Of a DNA stretch of 64,000 nt, positions 1-9,200 are shown one piece after another. Origin of the DNA: Clostridiales bacterium (GTDB lineage: Bacteria; Bacillota; Clostridia; Saccharofermentanales; DTU023); the NCBI GenBank assembly GCA_028724525.1, contig JAQYCV010000016.1, positions 16,992-80,991 on the forward strand, read 5' to 3'. How positions within the stretch are numbered: position 1 is the first letter of the stretch; each line of letters opens with the position of its first letter. The notes under the pieces are model-generated. The model made no database searches. It worked only from the letters and a program-made list of their open reading frames with translations, and was not told the origin of the DNA. The position numbers were made by a program, and so were the translations under genes.

Positions 1-575
1 TTGAAAAGCTCGCGGCTTATTTGGATCAAAAAGAAGCCGACTTGGGTATTACCGCGGGTAAGACAGGGATCCTCCCCCTTCTAGAACTGGCTTTGGGGGT
101 AGAAAATGCCTTTGCCATCGCCCAGGCCAGTCCCCGGGTAGTCGCCCTCTTTCTGGGCGGCGAGGACCTGTCCGCCAACCTGCGGTCTCCCCGGACCAAG
201 GACGGCTGGGAACTCTTCTATGCCCGGACCCGCCTGGTTAATGCGGCACGGGCAGCCGAGATCGACGTCATAGACACGCCCTTCACCGATACTGACGATT
301 TAGAGGGCCTCCGCCAGGATGCGGAATTTGCTAAGAGCCTGGGCTTCTCCGGTAAGTCGGTCATTTCGCCCCGTCACTTAGACATTGTCAATGAGGTCTT
401 CTCCCCCAGCCAGGCAGAAATTATCTGGGCCCAAGAGGTCATGGCCGTGATTGAAGAAGGCAAGCGCCTGGGCAAGGGCGCCGTCTCCCTCCACGGCAAG
501 ATGGTGGATAAGCCCATCGTGATGCGGGCAGAACAAATTCTGGAAAACGCCAAAGCCATGGACTACCCCCTCTAG
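1..575 (+). CDS. citE: Citrate lyase beta subunit (CitE), C-terminal part
   Basis: The window opens inside this gene; the frame is open from the first bases and ends with TAG at 575, leaving about 190 residues. The protein matches the C-terminal half of the HpcH/HpaI-type CitE family: an ETALG-like segment (LELALGVENAF), an ASPRVVALFLGGEDL segment that would carry the metal-binding acidic residue, and the SGKSVISPRHLDIVN segment typical of the family. CitE cleaves citryl-ACP to acetyl-ACP and oxaloacetate. It lies 16 bp upstream of citF, as in citrate lyase operons (citD-E-F). The N-terminus and any citD or citC lie outside the window. The TTG at 21 is internal, not the start. Confidence 0.9.
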   Translation, partial: EKLAAYLDQKEADLGITAGKTGILPLLELALGVENAFAIAQASPRVVALFLGGEDLSANLRSPRTKDGWELFYARTRLVNAARAAEIDVIDTPFTDTDDLEGLRQDAEFAKSLGFSGKSVISPRHLDIVNEVFSPSQAEIIWAQEVMAVIEEGKRLGKGAVSLHGKMVDKPIVMRAEQILENAKAMDYPL

Positions 576-591
576 GAAGGAAGAGATCAAG

Positions 592-2001
592 ATGGATAAA
601 CTTGTTAACAGCTTAAAAGAAGCCCTCAAGGCAGCCGGACTCAAGGATGGCGCCACCCTCTCCTTCCACCACCATATGCGGAACGGGGACTATGTGCTCA
701 ACATGGCCCTAGCTGCGGCAGCGGACTTAGGCGTTAAGGACCTGACCATCAATGCCTCTGCTATTTTCCCCGTCCACGCCCCCTTGATCGACCTGATCAA
801 GCAAGGGGTGGTAACAGGCCTGGAATGCAACTACATGTCTGGCCCAGTCGGCGAGGCCATTTCCCAAGGTCTCTTAGATAAGCCTGTCATCTTTAGGACC
901 CATGGGGGCCGGCCAGCCGACATTGCCTCAGGCCAGTCCCCCATTGATATCGCCGTCATCGCCGCGCCTGCGGCAGATAAGATGGGCAATATCTCCGGTA
1001 AGTTCGGCCCCTCCCAATGCGGGTCGCTCGGCTATGCCTTCGCCGATGCGGAATTTGCCGACAAGGTCATTGCCGTCACCGACCATCTCATGCCCTATCC
1101 CCTGGTGGAATACTCCATCCCCGAAACCCAGGTAGATTATGTCGTACAAGTCGAAAAGATCGGCGATCCCAAGGGGATTGTCTCTGGGACCACCAAGATT
1201 ACTCGGGACCCCATCGGCCTCCTCATGGCCCAATACGCCACCCAGGTCATAGAAGCCTCCCCCTACTACAAGGACGGCATGTCCTTCCAAACCGGGGCAG
1301 GCGGGGCCTCTCTAGCCACGGCGGCCTTCCTCAAGGACCGGATGCTGGCCCGGGGGATCAAGGGGTCTTACGGCATGGGCGGGATCACCTCCTACCTGGT
1401 TGATATGCTGGAAGCGGGCTGTTTTGAGTCCCTGGTCGATGTTCAATGCTTTGACCTGGGGGCTGTAGAGTCCATCCGGACCAACCCCAAGCACCGGGAA
1501 GTTTCTGCTCTCCACTACGCGGCCCCTCGCCCGGCTGTGGCCTCCTCTCTGGTCGACAACCTAGACTTTGTCATCTTAGGGGCCACAGAGATGGACAAGA
1601 ACTTCAATGTCAACGTCCACACCAATTCCCAGGGAATCATCATGGGCGGATCAGGCGGCCACTCTGATACGGCTGCCGGAGCCAAACTCGCCATGATTAT
1701 CGCCCCCCTCACCCGGGCCCGCATGCCCTTGATCCTCGACCAAGTCACCTGCCTATCCACCCCGGGCGAGACCATTGACATCCTGGTCACCCAGTACGGG
1801 ATTGCCATCAACCCCCTCCGGGAGGACCTCATCCAGGCCCTCAGCGCAAGCAAGTTGCCCCTCCGGTCCATTGAAGACCTGCAAAAGACTGCGGAAGACC
1901 TGGTGGGCAAACCCAAGCCCCTGCCCCACGGCGACAAGGTCGTAGGCAAGGTCCGCTACCGCAGCGGAGAAATCATTTCGGAAATTTATCAGCTTAATTA
2001 A
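592..2001 (+). CDS. citF: Citrate lyase alpha subunit / citrate CoA-transferase (CitF)
   Basis: 469 residues. CitF transfers the acyl carrier protein from acetyl to citrate, forming citryl-ACP for CitE. Family landmarks are visible in order: LSFHHHMRNGDYVLNM near the N-terminus, SGPVGEAISQGLL, CGSLGYAFADAEFADKV, FQTGAGGASLA, GMGGITSYLVDMLE, and NVNVHTNSQG with the glycine-rich MGGSGGHSDTAAGA. The ATG has a clear site (GGAAGGAAGAGATCAAG). Compared with the usual length of about 510 residues, roughly 40 N-terminal residues before the LKAAGLKDG segment are missing; no upstream start is possible because citE ends 16 bp before. It is the last gene of the citrate operon and is followed by a strong terminator. 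Confidence 0.94.
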   Translation: MDKLVNSLKEALKAAGLKDGATLSFHHHMRNGDYVLNMALAAAADLGVKDLTINASAIFPVHAPLIDLIKQGVVTGLECNYMSGPVGEAISQGLLDKPVIFRTHGGRPADIASGQSPIDIAVIAAPAADKMGNISGKFGPSQCGSLGYAFADAEFADKVIAVTDHLMPYPLVEYSIPETQVDYVVQVEKIGDPKGIVSGTTKITRDPIGLLMAQYATQVIEASPYYKDGMSFQTGAGGASLATAAFLKDRMLARGIKGSYGMGGITSYLVDMLEAGCFESLVDVQCFDLGAVESIRTNPKHREVSALHYAAPRPAVASSLVDNLDFVILGATEMDKNFNVNVHTNSQGIIMGGSGGHSDTAAGAKLAMIIAPLTRARMPLILDQVTCLSTPGETIDILVTQYGIAINPLREDLIQALSASKLPLRSIEDLQKTAEDLVGKPKPLPHGDKVVGKVRYRSGEIISEIYQLN

Positions 2002-2056
2002 AGCGAATAAGTGCAGGCTGCCTGCTAAAGGCAGATCAAGACAATTGCCTGAACAT

Positions 2057-2108
2057 AAAAAGCTTGGTGGTGGAAGGATCCGAAGATCTTCTTCCCGCCA
2101 AGCTTTTT
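2057..2108 (+). terminator. Rho-independent terminator after citF
   Basis: Perfect 11-bp inverted repeat: AAAAAGCTTGG at 2057-2067 and CCAAGCTTTTT at 2098-2108, ending in a T run. It lies 55 bp after the citF stop. The A run on the other side means it could also work from the minus strand. Confidence 0.8.
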
Positions 2109-2131
2109 CTATCCAATAAAAGATATCTACC

Positions 2132-2169
2132 AAAAGAAAAAGCCCTGAAACTCTATGTTCCAAGGCTTT
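2132..2169 (-). terminator. Terminator downstream of tRNA-Val(GAC)
   Basis: On the minus strand a 12-bp stem (AAAGCCTTGGAA paired with TTTCAGGGCTTT, two G-T pairs) is followed by TTTTTCTTTT. It directly follows the CCA end of the tRNA gene. Confidence 0.75.
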
Positions 2170-2245
2170 GGTGGATCCTATTGGGTTCGAACCAATGACC
2201 CCCTGCACGTCAAGCAGGTACTCTAACCAGCTGAGCTAAGGATCC
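2169..2245 (-). tRNA. tRNA-Val (anticodon GAC)
   Basis: Complete cloverleaf on the minus strand: acceptor GGATCCT pairs with AGGATCC, D arm GCTC/GAGT, anticodon stem CCTGC/GCAGG around loop TTGACGT, T loop GTTCGAA, discriminator A and an encoded CCA. The anticodon GAC reads GUC/GUU valine codons. It has its own terminator and is read towards citF. Confidence 0.93.
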
Positions 2246-2326
2246 AAACGCTTGACTAATTTACCCTATCAAGGATCTTAAGTCAAGCCTTCGTGCTGAT
2301 TTCGTCACCAAGACCGTCGCACACTC

Positions 2327-3202
2327 TTACGCTTCTGCCGCCAGGCGGTTGATGGCAGACCCAATTTCCACCAGCAGGGGTTCATAGGAGACCCCCCGTT
2401 CTTGATAGCCTTCCTGGTAGCGGGAAAGTTCCATGGCCTTCACCAGCATTTCACCAGCCAGAATCATGGCCTGGTCCAGGTCAACTTTTCGGAAGTAGGC
2501 TGAAGCCACAATAGAGGCAAAAAGATCCCCCGTGCCATGAAGCTTGTAGGGCAAGAGAGGGTGGGCACTTTCGCAGTAGGCCTGCTTTTCCCCCTTGAGG
2601 GCATTCACGATTTGACCATCTCCCCGCTCTATACCCTTGAGGATCACATTTTTAGCCCCCAGGTCTAGGAGGGCATCCAGGATATCTTCCGCCTCCCGGC
2701 GACTAAGATTCTGTTTGGGATAGGGGCGGCCCAAGAGGATAGCCGCCTCTGTCATATTGGGCAGAATCAAGTCAGCCCGCTGGCAGAGTTGGGTCATTTG
2801 CTGGCACATTACATCTGTGTAGGTTTTATAGCGTTTGCCGTGGTCAGCCATGCAGGGGTCAACGACCAAGTCCCAGTCGGGATGGCGGTCAAAAAGTTGG
2901 CTGAAAATAGTGATTTGCTCGGCAGAGCCCAAGAAACCCGAGTAAGCGCCTGCCATTTGGACCTCTAATTGGTCCCAGACGGCCAAGTACTCCCTCAGAT
3001 GGGGTGTGGTATCCACAAAGGAGTAGACAGGGAAAGCGGTATGGGCCGCCAAATAGGAGGTTGGAACCGGACAGACCTCCAGGCCAGCTGCAGAGAGAAC
3101 GCCTAGGACAATCACCAAAGAACAGTTGCCGTAACCACAGAGGTCGTGGATGGCGGCCACGCGCGGAATCACTTTAGATTGGGACATGTTATGTTGCGAC
3201 AT
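2327..3202 (-). CDS. Pyridoxamine/pyridoxal kinase (PdxY/PdxK-like)
   Basis: 291 residues, ribokinase superfamily. It phosphorylates vitamin B6 vitamers using ATP in the PLP salvage pathway. Visible features are the N-terminal AAIHDLCGYGNCSL substrate loop, PTSYLAAHT, VVDPCMADHGKRY, LILPNMTEAA and the HGTGDLFASIVAS segment carrying the GTGD catalytic aspartate and anion hole. The start has AAGGAGAAAAGC upstream of ATG. It is the last gene of a minus-strand run following the metalloprotease gene. The length fits the pyridoxamine kinase family. Whether the preferred substrate is pyridoxal or pyridoxamine cannot be told from the sequence. Confidence 0.88.
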   Translation of the reverse strand: MSQHNMSQSKVIPRVAAIHDLCGYGNCSLVIVLGVLSAAGLEVCPVPTSYLAAHTAFPVYSFVDTTPHLREYLAVWDQLEVQMAGAYSGFLGSAEQITIFSQLFDRHPDWDLVVDPCMADHGKRYKTYTDVMCQQMTQLCQRADLILPNMTEAAILLGRPYPKQNLSRREAEDILDALLDLGAKNVILKGIERGDGQIVNALKGEKQAYCESAHPLLPYKLHGTGDLFASIVASAYFRKVDLDQAMILAGEMLVKAMELSRYQEGYQERGVSYEPLLVEIGSAINRLAAEA

Positions 3203-3236
3203 GCTTTTCTCCTTAATTCGATAGATATTGGCCGGC

Positions 3237-4076
3237 TCACTTTTTGGCCACGGCCCTGTAACGGGCCTGGAGTTCCCGGCGGAAGCCCCGCCAAAATTTT
3301 TTCCAAGACCACTGATAAGGAAAGTGCTGGAGCTTGCCGCTAGCCTGGGCCTGAAACATCATGCGGATTTCTTCCGGGCTAAGTATCCGATTGCTGTGCA
3401 TGAGATAAGACTCAGAGCCGGGATAGGGGTCGTACGACCGATACCAGGCGGCATAGGCATCTCCCAGGCCCATGGTGTGGCCAAACTCATGGGCTGCCTC
3501 CCGCTTAAAAACTTGGGGAGACCGAGAGCCTGCCAAGCGGATAAGGCCTGGCCAGCGGTAATGCCAGTTAAAACCTAAGCTGATTACCCGGCCATCTCGG
3601 AAGATCCCCCAAATCTGCCTGGGGAGCGCAGACTGCACATGGGATGACCGAAATTTCAGGTCTTTAACATAGACCAAGAGGGGGCGGCGGCCAGCGCGGA
3701 GGACCTGCCAGGCAAAATGCAACTGGGGGAACCAGCCTCGGTAGGCATCCTCACTCACAAAGATTTCCAAGGTCATGCGGGGAACCAGGTCTCCCTCTGG
3801 GAGTTCTGCCTGGGCCTGGGCCTGGGCCAGGTCCGCTAAAAAGCCAGGGAGGGCCTCCGGGCATCTGGCCTGCAAGCATTGCACGATGGCCTCCTGCATG
3901 GGATCATCCACAGGAAAGCTAGTCTTCCATTTATCCTGGAGCCCAGACCGGACCAACTGCCTATAGTGGTCAGCGCGGGCCCGATAGCCTTTACTCGGAC
4001 AAATTAAAAGATGAGCCTCCAGGCGGAAGACTCCCTGCTTGTAGCTGAGCCGGATGGGTTCTTGACCTATTTTCAA
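3237..4076 (-). CDS. Putative zinc metalloprotease (metzincin-like)
   Basis: 279 residues with no signal peptide or membrane segment. Near residue 195 it has AAHEFGHTMGLGDAY, an HExxHxxGxxD zinc site of the metzincin type, in which the third ligand is Asp. About 30 residues later comes SYLMHSNR, which could be the Met-turn. The C-terminus is rich in basic and aromatic residues. I do not recognise a named family. The start overlaps the end of the upstream membrane-protein gene by 4 bp (ATGA), so the two are translationally coupled and may act together. The substrate is unknown. Confidence is high that the gene is real and moderate that it is a protease. Confidence 0.7.
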   Translation of the reverse strand: MKIGQEPIRLSYKQGVFRLEAHLLICPSKGYRARADHYRQLVRSGLQDKWKTSFPVDDPMQEAIVQCLQARCPEALPGFLADLAQAQAQAELPEGDLVPRMTLEIFVSEDAYRGWFPQLHFAWQVLRAGRRPLLVYVKDLKFRSSHVQSALPRQIWGIFRDGRVISLGFNWHYRWPGLIRLAGSRSPQVFKREAAHEFGHTMGLGDAYAAWYRSYDPYPGSESYLMHSNRILSPEEIRMMFQAQASGKLQHFPYQWSWKKFWRGFRRELQARYRAVAKK

Positions 4077-4939
4077 GACTTAAAACCCGGGCCGGGACGA
4101 GAAGGCTGATTGGGGCTAGCAGCTAGAGGGCGGGCAGGGCCCGGACCTTGTGGAGGGCGACTGGGCCCAGGTCCTGGGCTGGGCCGCATGCTGTGCTGCA
4201 AGATCAGCTGCCTTTGCTGGCGGTAGTAGTAACGGTCCAAGAGGCTTTGTTCACTCTGGTCTTGGGGATAGAAAAGCCGGCCGTGGCAAATATCCAAAAT
4301 ATAGGGCATGAGGACACAGTGGCTGGAAAGCTTGGGCAGATAGTTCACAGCAGAGACCGCAGATGACAACATCTCGGTATCTGACTCCATATCTGATATC
4401 AAGAGGATGGCATTGCGGCGGATCCGCGTTTTAGACTGCAAGACATAGGCTGCGGCTTCTTTGAGATGGCGGTCCGCAATCAGGACATTGAGCATGGGCT
4501 TGTAAATGAGGATAAAGCGTTCCTCTTTACCCGCGCCGGTGTTCTCCAAGACGATACCAAAGGATTGGCGGCTGACCTCGCGAAAACCAGACCGTTTCAG
4601 ATATTGCAAGAGGGAAACCAGAACTTTGACCCCCTCTACATTCCCTGCGGGCGGAAAAGCTTGGTAGCGGGTGAGCCTGGCTAAATCTTTTAGGCTCTCA
4701 GGGTCTGCCGGATCATAGCGTTTAAAAAGGTAGCTAGAAGACAGACTGCGCAGGGTCTCGATCAAGAGGCAAAGATACAGGACCAAGGCCAGCCAGAGGC
4801 CATAGCGCAAAAAGCTCAAGGGGCCCAACTGACCTAAGGCGGCCCGCTGGCGCCACAGATAAATTAAGGCCAGGCCTAGGACCAGAAGGACAGCCGCTTG
4901 GTTAAAAACTTCACTAATGAGACTTCTTTTCTTTTTCAT
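4073..4939 (-). CDS. Membrane-anchored protein of unknown function
   Basis: 288 residues. Two hydrophobic segments lie near residues 13-28 and 45-65, followed by a long presumably cytoplasmic soluble part. The last 40 residues are a low-complexity Pro/Gly/Ser/Arg tail. The middle has no motif I can name. The gene starts 5 bp after the alanyl-tRNA editing gene, with no good ribosome-binding site, and overlaps the downstream metzincin-like gene by 4 bp. The three genes look like one translationally coupled unit. I infer a partnership with the protease, but the sequence does not show what it does. Confidence 0.6.
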   Translation of the reverse strand: MKKKRSLISEVFNQAAVLLVLGLALIYLWRQRAALGQLGPLSFLRYGLWLALVLYLCLLIETLRSLSSSYLFKRYDPADPESLKDLARLTRYQAFPPAGNVEGVKVLVSLLQYLKRSGFREVSRQSFGIVLENTGAGKEERFILIYKPMLNVLIADRHLKEAAAYVLQSKTRIRRNAILLISDMESDTEMLSSAVSAVNYLPKLSSHCVLMPYILDICHGRLFYPQDQSEQSLLDRYYYRQQRQLILQHSMRPSPGPGPSRPPQGPGPARPLAASPNQPSRPGPGFKS

Positions 4940-4944
4940 ATGAA

Positions 4945-6147
4945 CTAGTTACCTGAGCTTTGATAAATAAAGAGCTCTCCTAATTGGGCCTGTAAGAAGG
5001 CCTGAATGGCGGGAGCATCCGCTTCAACCTGGCCTTGGAATAAGCCCAGCCTTCCCCCGCCCTGGACCTTGAAGGTCGCTTTAAAGGCCTCGTGCAAGGG
5101 CCCTAAATCCTGATCCTCCGCCGAGAAGACATAGCGATAGGAGTGGGGCACTTCCGCCAGGGGACAGAGGAGTAAAACCAGGCTAGCGCCGCGCTCTCCA
5201 ATCCACTTAGCCAAAGTTTTCTGGCTCTGCTTGTCTAAGAAATGATCAAAGACCAGGAGAGGACGGCCAGCAGCCTGGTCCGCCAAGAGGGTCAGGAGCT
5301 GGCGATTACGCCACTTTAGAGTCTCCGCATCTTGGGCCATTTGGGCCAGGGGTTGCTCCAAGGCCGGCAAGAGCTCACGCGACTTGAGCGAGTACAGTTG
5401 GGATAGGGCCTGAGCCTGGTCTTGGAGGAGGCTATAGTCCCGCAGGGCCCGCCGGCCGCACAGGGCCGTGAGGCGGACGCCGCCCTTGTAGTTGACACTA
5501 TCCATAATCTTAATGAGACCGATCTCGCCCGTCCGGGTCAGGTGGGTCCCACAACAGGCACAGAGGTCAACGCCTTCCACCTTGATCAGGCGGACAGGCC
5601 CCTCTAGAGCCTTCTTAGACCGGTAGTCTAGGTCTCCCAGTTCCTCCAGGGGAGGAAAGACAATTTCCACAGGGAGGTTGCGGAAGACAATCTCATTGGC
5701 CTCACGTTCTATTAGGGCAAGGTCTTGTGGTCTCAGGGCTAGGTTAAAGTCCAGGGTCATCTCTGTTTCATTGATATGGAAACCAACATTGACGGCGCCA
5801 AAGTGTTGTTTGGCTAAGCCCGAAAGAAGATGTTCGCCCGTGTGTTGCTGCATGAGTTCAAAGCGGCGGGCAAAATCCAATTCGGCGGGATAGGTCTCCC
5901 CGACTTCCAAGGGCTGGTCGGTAAACTGGACCTGCTGGCCCTCAACAAAGCGCGTATCCACCACCTGGGCCGGACCAATCTTGCCACGATCGCCCGGTTG
6001 ACCTCCTCCTGCAGGGTAAAAAGCCGACTCTTCCAGGATAATCTGGTAAAGGCCGTCCTGGTCTGGTCCACTGACAGCAAGGACCTTGGCCGGGAATTGT
6101 GACCGGTAGGGTTCACGGTAGTAGAGGGCTTGAAAATTGATCGACAT
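4945..6147 (-). CDS. Alanyl-tRNA editing protein, AlaX-L type
   Basis: 400 residues. Free-standing relatives of the AlaRS editing domain hydrolyse Ser-tRNA(Ala) or Gly-tRNA(Ala). The N-terminal 90 residues form the AlaRS-like barrel (FYPAGGGQPGDRG). The zinc site is complete: HTGEHLL (HxxxH) near residue 100 and CACCGTHL (CxxxH) near residue 198. The C-terminal about 150 residues, ending with a segment containing QGGGRLGLFQG, resemble the DHHA1 domain, which makes this the long AlaX-L form. The ATG is preceded by GAAGGAGCCCAGGACACC. It is the first gene of a tight minus-strand trio with the membrane protein and the metzincin-like protease. Confidence 0.88.
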   Translation of the reverse strand: MSINFQALYYREPYRSQFPAKVLAVSGPDQDGLYQIILEESAFYPAGGGQPGDRGKIGPAQVVDTRFVEGQQVQFTDQPLEVGETYPAELDFARRFELMQQHTGEHLLSGLAKQHFGAVNVGFHINETEMTLDFNLALRPQDLALIEREANEIVFRNLPVEIVFPPLEELGDLDYRSKKALEGPVRLIKVEGVDLCACCGTHLTRTGEIGLIKIMDSVNYKGGVRLTALCGRRALRDYSLLQDQAQALSQLYSLKSRELLPALEQPLAQMAQDAETLKWRNRQLLTLLADQAAGRPLLVFDHFLDKQSQKTLAKWIGERGASLVLLLCPLAEVPHSYRYVFSAEDQDLGPLHEAFKATFKVQGGGRLGLFQGQVEADAPAIQAFLQAQLGELFIYQSSGN

Positions 6148-6232
6148 GGTGTCCTGGGCTCCTTCTCAGCAGTTAGCAACTATTGTAGCAGATGGCTTCC
6201 CGCCTGCTGGCAGGATTCTAGCAAAAGCCAAG

Positions 6233-9200
6233 CTAGCGGGCCGGGGTAGACATCACCAGGACAGCACCCGGGAGGATGGTATAGGTCTTCTGCCGCCAAC
6301 CTGCGGTTTGATAGGACAAGAGCTGCCCATCCCAATCATATTCCCAAATTTGTGAGGCTTCCGGCACGGTATCCCGCAGGCGGAAGAGTTCGACCTCCTG
6401 GCCCAAATTAACGACATAGAGTCTGGTCTCCTTGCGACTGGCAAAGGCCAGGGCCAGCAAGGACTGGGGCTCCCCCTCTTCGTAGCCACTAATCTTGACC
6501 TTGTAGGGAGTGTGGCCAGCCAGGCCTTGGCTGGCCTGGGTCAGGGCAGTCAAAATCTTGGGTGGCAGGCCGCTAGCATCCCGGGACATATTGGGCAGGG
6601 CCATGACAGCTTCACGGCCCAGACTTTGCAGATTTTGGGCCAGATAATCTGCCAGGCGCTGGCTCTCTCCCCCCTCGAGGCTGCGGTAAAGGTCTGGTCG
6701 GGAGGCAGCCAGACGGAGGGGGTCCCGGAGGAAAGTGGCCAAGCGGTCTTCCCTGACCTGGTCAAGCTCTTCCTGATTAGCAACCGTTACAACCGGGCCA
6801 TAATCCGCCGCAGAAGCATCTGCCAGGGAAAGTAGGCTACCCTCCTGGTAATGCATGCCATCTACAAAGACCAACTGGTGACTCACTAATTCATATTCCG
6901 GGGTTGAGCTGATCAGGTCAATGGCCCAATCCACAAAGGCAGACCGCTCACGGTCTGTATTAAAGTTGCTGAGCGCATCTTCCGTAAATTCTAAATAAAT
7001 CGTGTCGAAGACTTCATTCCAGCGGGAGATAGACCCGTCCTGGAGCCGCCGTAATCCATATTCTGATTGCCGAGACCCAAATAAATACTGCATGAGATGA
7101 CGGAGCTCAGTCTCTTCGATATTAGAGGAGAGGCAGATCCAAGGGCTGGCCTTAGCCTCTTCTGTCACCTGCAGGGCTTGGCGCAGACTACCAGCATAGA
7201 CCGGAACCAGGCCCGCCTCATCCGTAAAGAGATACTGACCTTCTGGGGCCAGGTAATATTCCGTAGGTAGGCCGGCCTGGCCCAAGGGCAGGTAGGCTAA
7301 ACGGAGGATCGAGGGTTCGAGCTCTGCCAAGCGCCGGAGATCGGCTTGGTAGGGGCTATCTCGGTCGGCTTTGACCAGGCGGACAGAATCCAAGTTGAAA
7401 TGGTCAGCCTGGCTAAAATCAAAATTCAAACGCAGGTCAGAGTTTTCTGCTACCGACCAGGGGATGATAAAGAGGACAGAATATTGGGCCCAGTCTTCCG
7501 TGAGATAACGGCGAACCGGGTCAGAGGGCATGTTGGGTCCAGTCAAGTCGGCCTCTACATAAGCATCGGGACTGTCTGCTTTGGCCCAGAAAGTCAGTTC
7601 AAAGGCTGAATTACCTTGCATGAGGCCCAAAGATTCCGCGGTTAAGGGCTGGCTCAGCCGGAGATCCTGGAAGTTAAACTTACCGGTATCAGGCAGGAAG
7701 CTCCCCGAGTAGATGCCCTGGAGTTGACGCTTGGAGGGGTTGCCAGCCGATAGCTGGTCAGGACTGAGGCTAGTATCTCCCGCCGGGTCGGAGGCGCTCA
7801 CAGCCTCAGCATGGCGGGCAAGCGCCAGACTAGCCTGGCCGCCCAGAGGAGGGACCTGGTCTAAGACCGGCTGGACAATGGCATTGGGAGATCCGTACCA
7901 GTCACCGAGTACCACTTCCGAGTCCTGGAATTTTTGCTCCTGGCTAGACCGGGCCTCCAGTTCATGTTGACGGATACGGTCCCGGGGCAAGGGGGACTGT
8001 TGCTCTAGGCGGACCAGGTCACCTGCTGCATAGCTGGCCTCTTCCAAAGGAGGGTCGGTGAGAATTTGCACCCCCAGAATAGCCGAGGAAAGAAGGCCTT
8101 GATCCTGGGACAGAATAAGATTGGCATCTGAACTTAGAAAAATGTTCCTCACGCCGGATTTCCGGACCTGCCAACTCTTGCCTGCATCTGAGCTTTCATA
8201 AAGCTGTCCCTTCTGGTCTACAAGAAGCAAGTGCTGGTCTGAGATCATCAGGCAGTCAATAAAATCCGGCAAGGTTCCTTCTGGGACAAGCAGGCGTGGA
8301 TCGAGGGTCACTTTCAGATCAGTCTGAGGATCCCATAATAGGGCTTGGCCTCCCCATCCTCCTAGAAAAAGCTTGCCCTGCCAGCTACTAAGGCAGAGCC
8401 AGTCCTGGGGAGCCAGCTGCTTCATATCAGGAGTCTGAGCTGTGAGGAGTTCAGACCAAGTTTGGCCATCCGCCGACCGGTAGAGGCCGGGCGCTTCAGT
8501 CCGTACATAGACATAATCATCAGCCTGAAACATCTGCTCGACTCTTTGGTCCGCAAAAAAGTCCAAAGGCTGAAAATCCGCCTTACTAGCAGGGGACCCA
8601 TAAATTTGGCCTCGACCATTGAGTGCCAGGATCATCGTCTCTGCTTGATCCTCAGCAGAAACCCGCAAGCTCACCAGGCTCTTGAACATGGTGTCCCGCG
8701 CTTGCGGCCGTCCTAGGGGACGTAAGGGAGGACAATGCGCAGGCAAGTCCCCCTTGCCCTGCTGAGGGGCCCGGCCGTAGAAAGAGTAAAGGCTGGCCGC
8801 TGAGGGCTTTGCGGCAGGGGCATTAGCTTTGATATCTGGCTGATAAAAGTCTGCCAGGCCCTCCGAAGTCAGCTGGTAAATACAGCCAGACCGGTCTAGG
8901 GCCAAGGGGCCCTGGTCCCCCGCCGCCAACTGGATAAAATCCTGTTTGCTCTCAGTTTGGAAAAGCTGGGCATCCCCGCGGGGCTGGGTCAGAATATAGC
9001 CCTGACTGCCAGCCAGGTACAACTTCCCCTCCTGCTCCAGGCAGTCTTGCCAGGAAAGATCAGGACTGGCGGCTAGGGGGAGATCATAGCTATGGAAGGC
9101 GGAAATTTGTTCAGGCAGGCAGGAAATAACCTGACCGCTATGCTTGACTTGGACCTGACCTCCTCGGTTGGACAGGACACGGAAACTAGCACCGTCAAAA

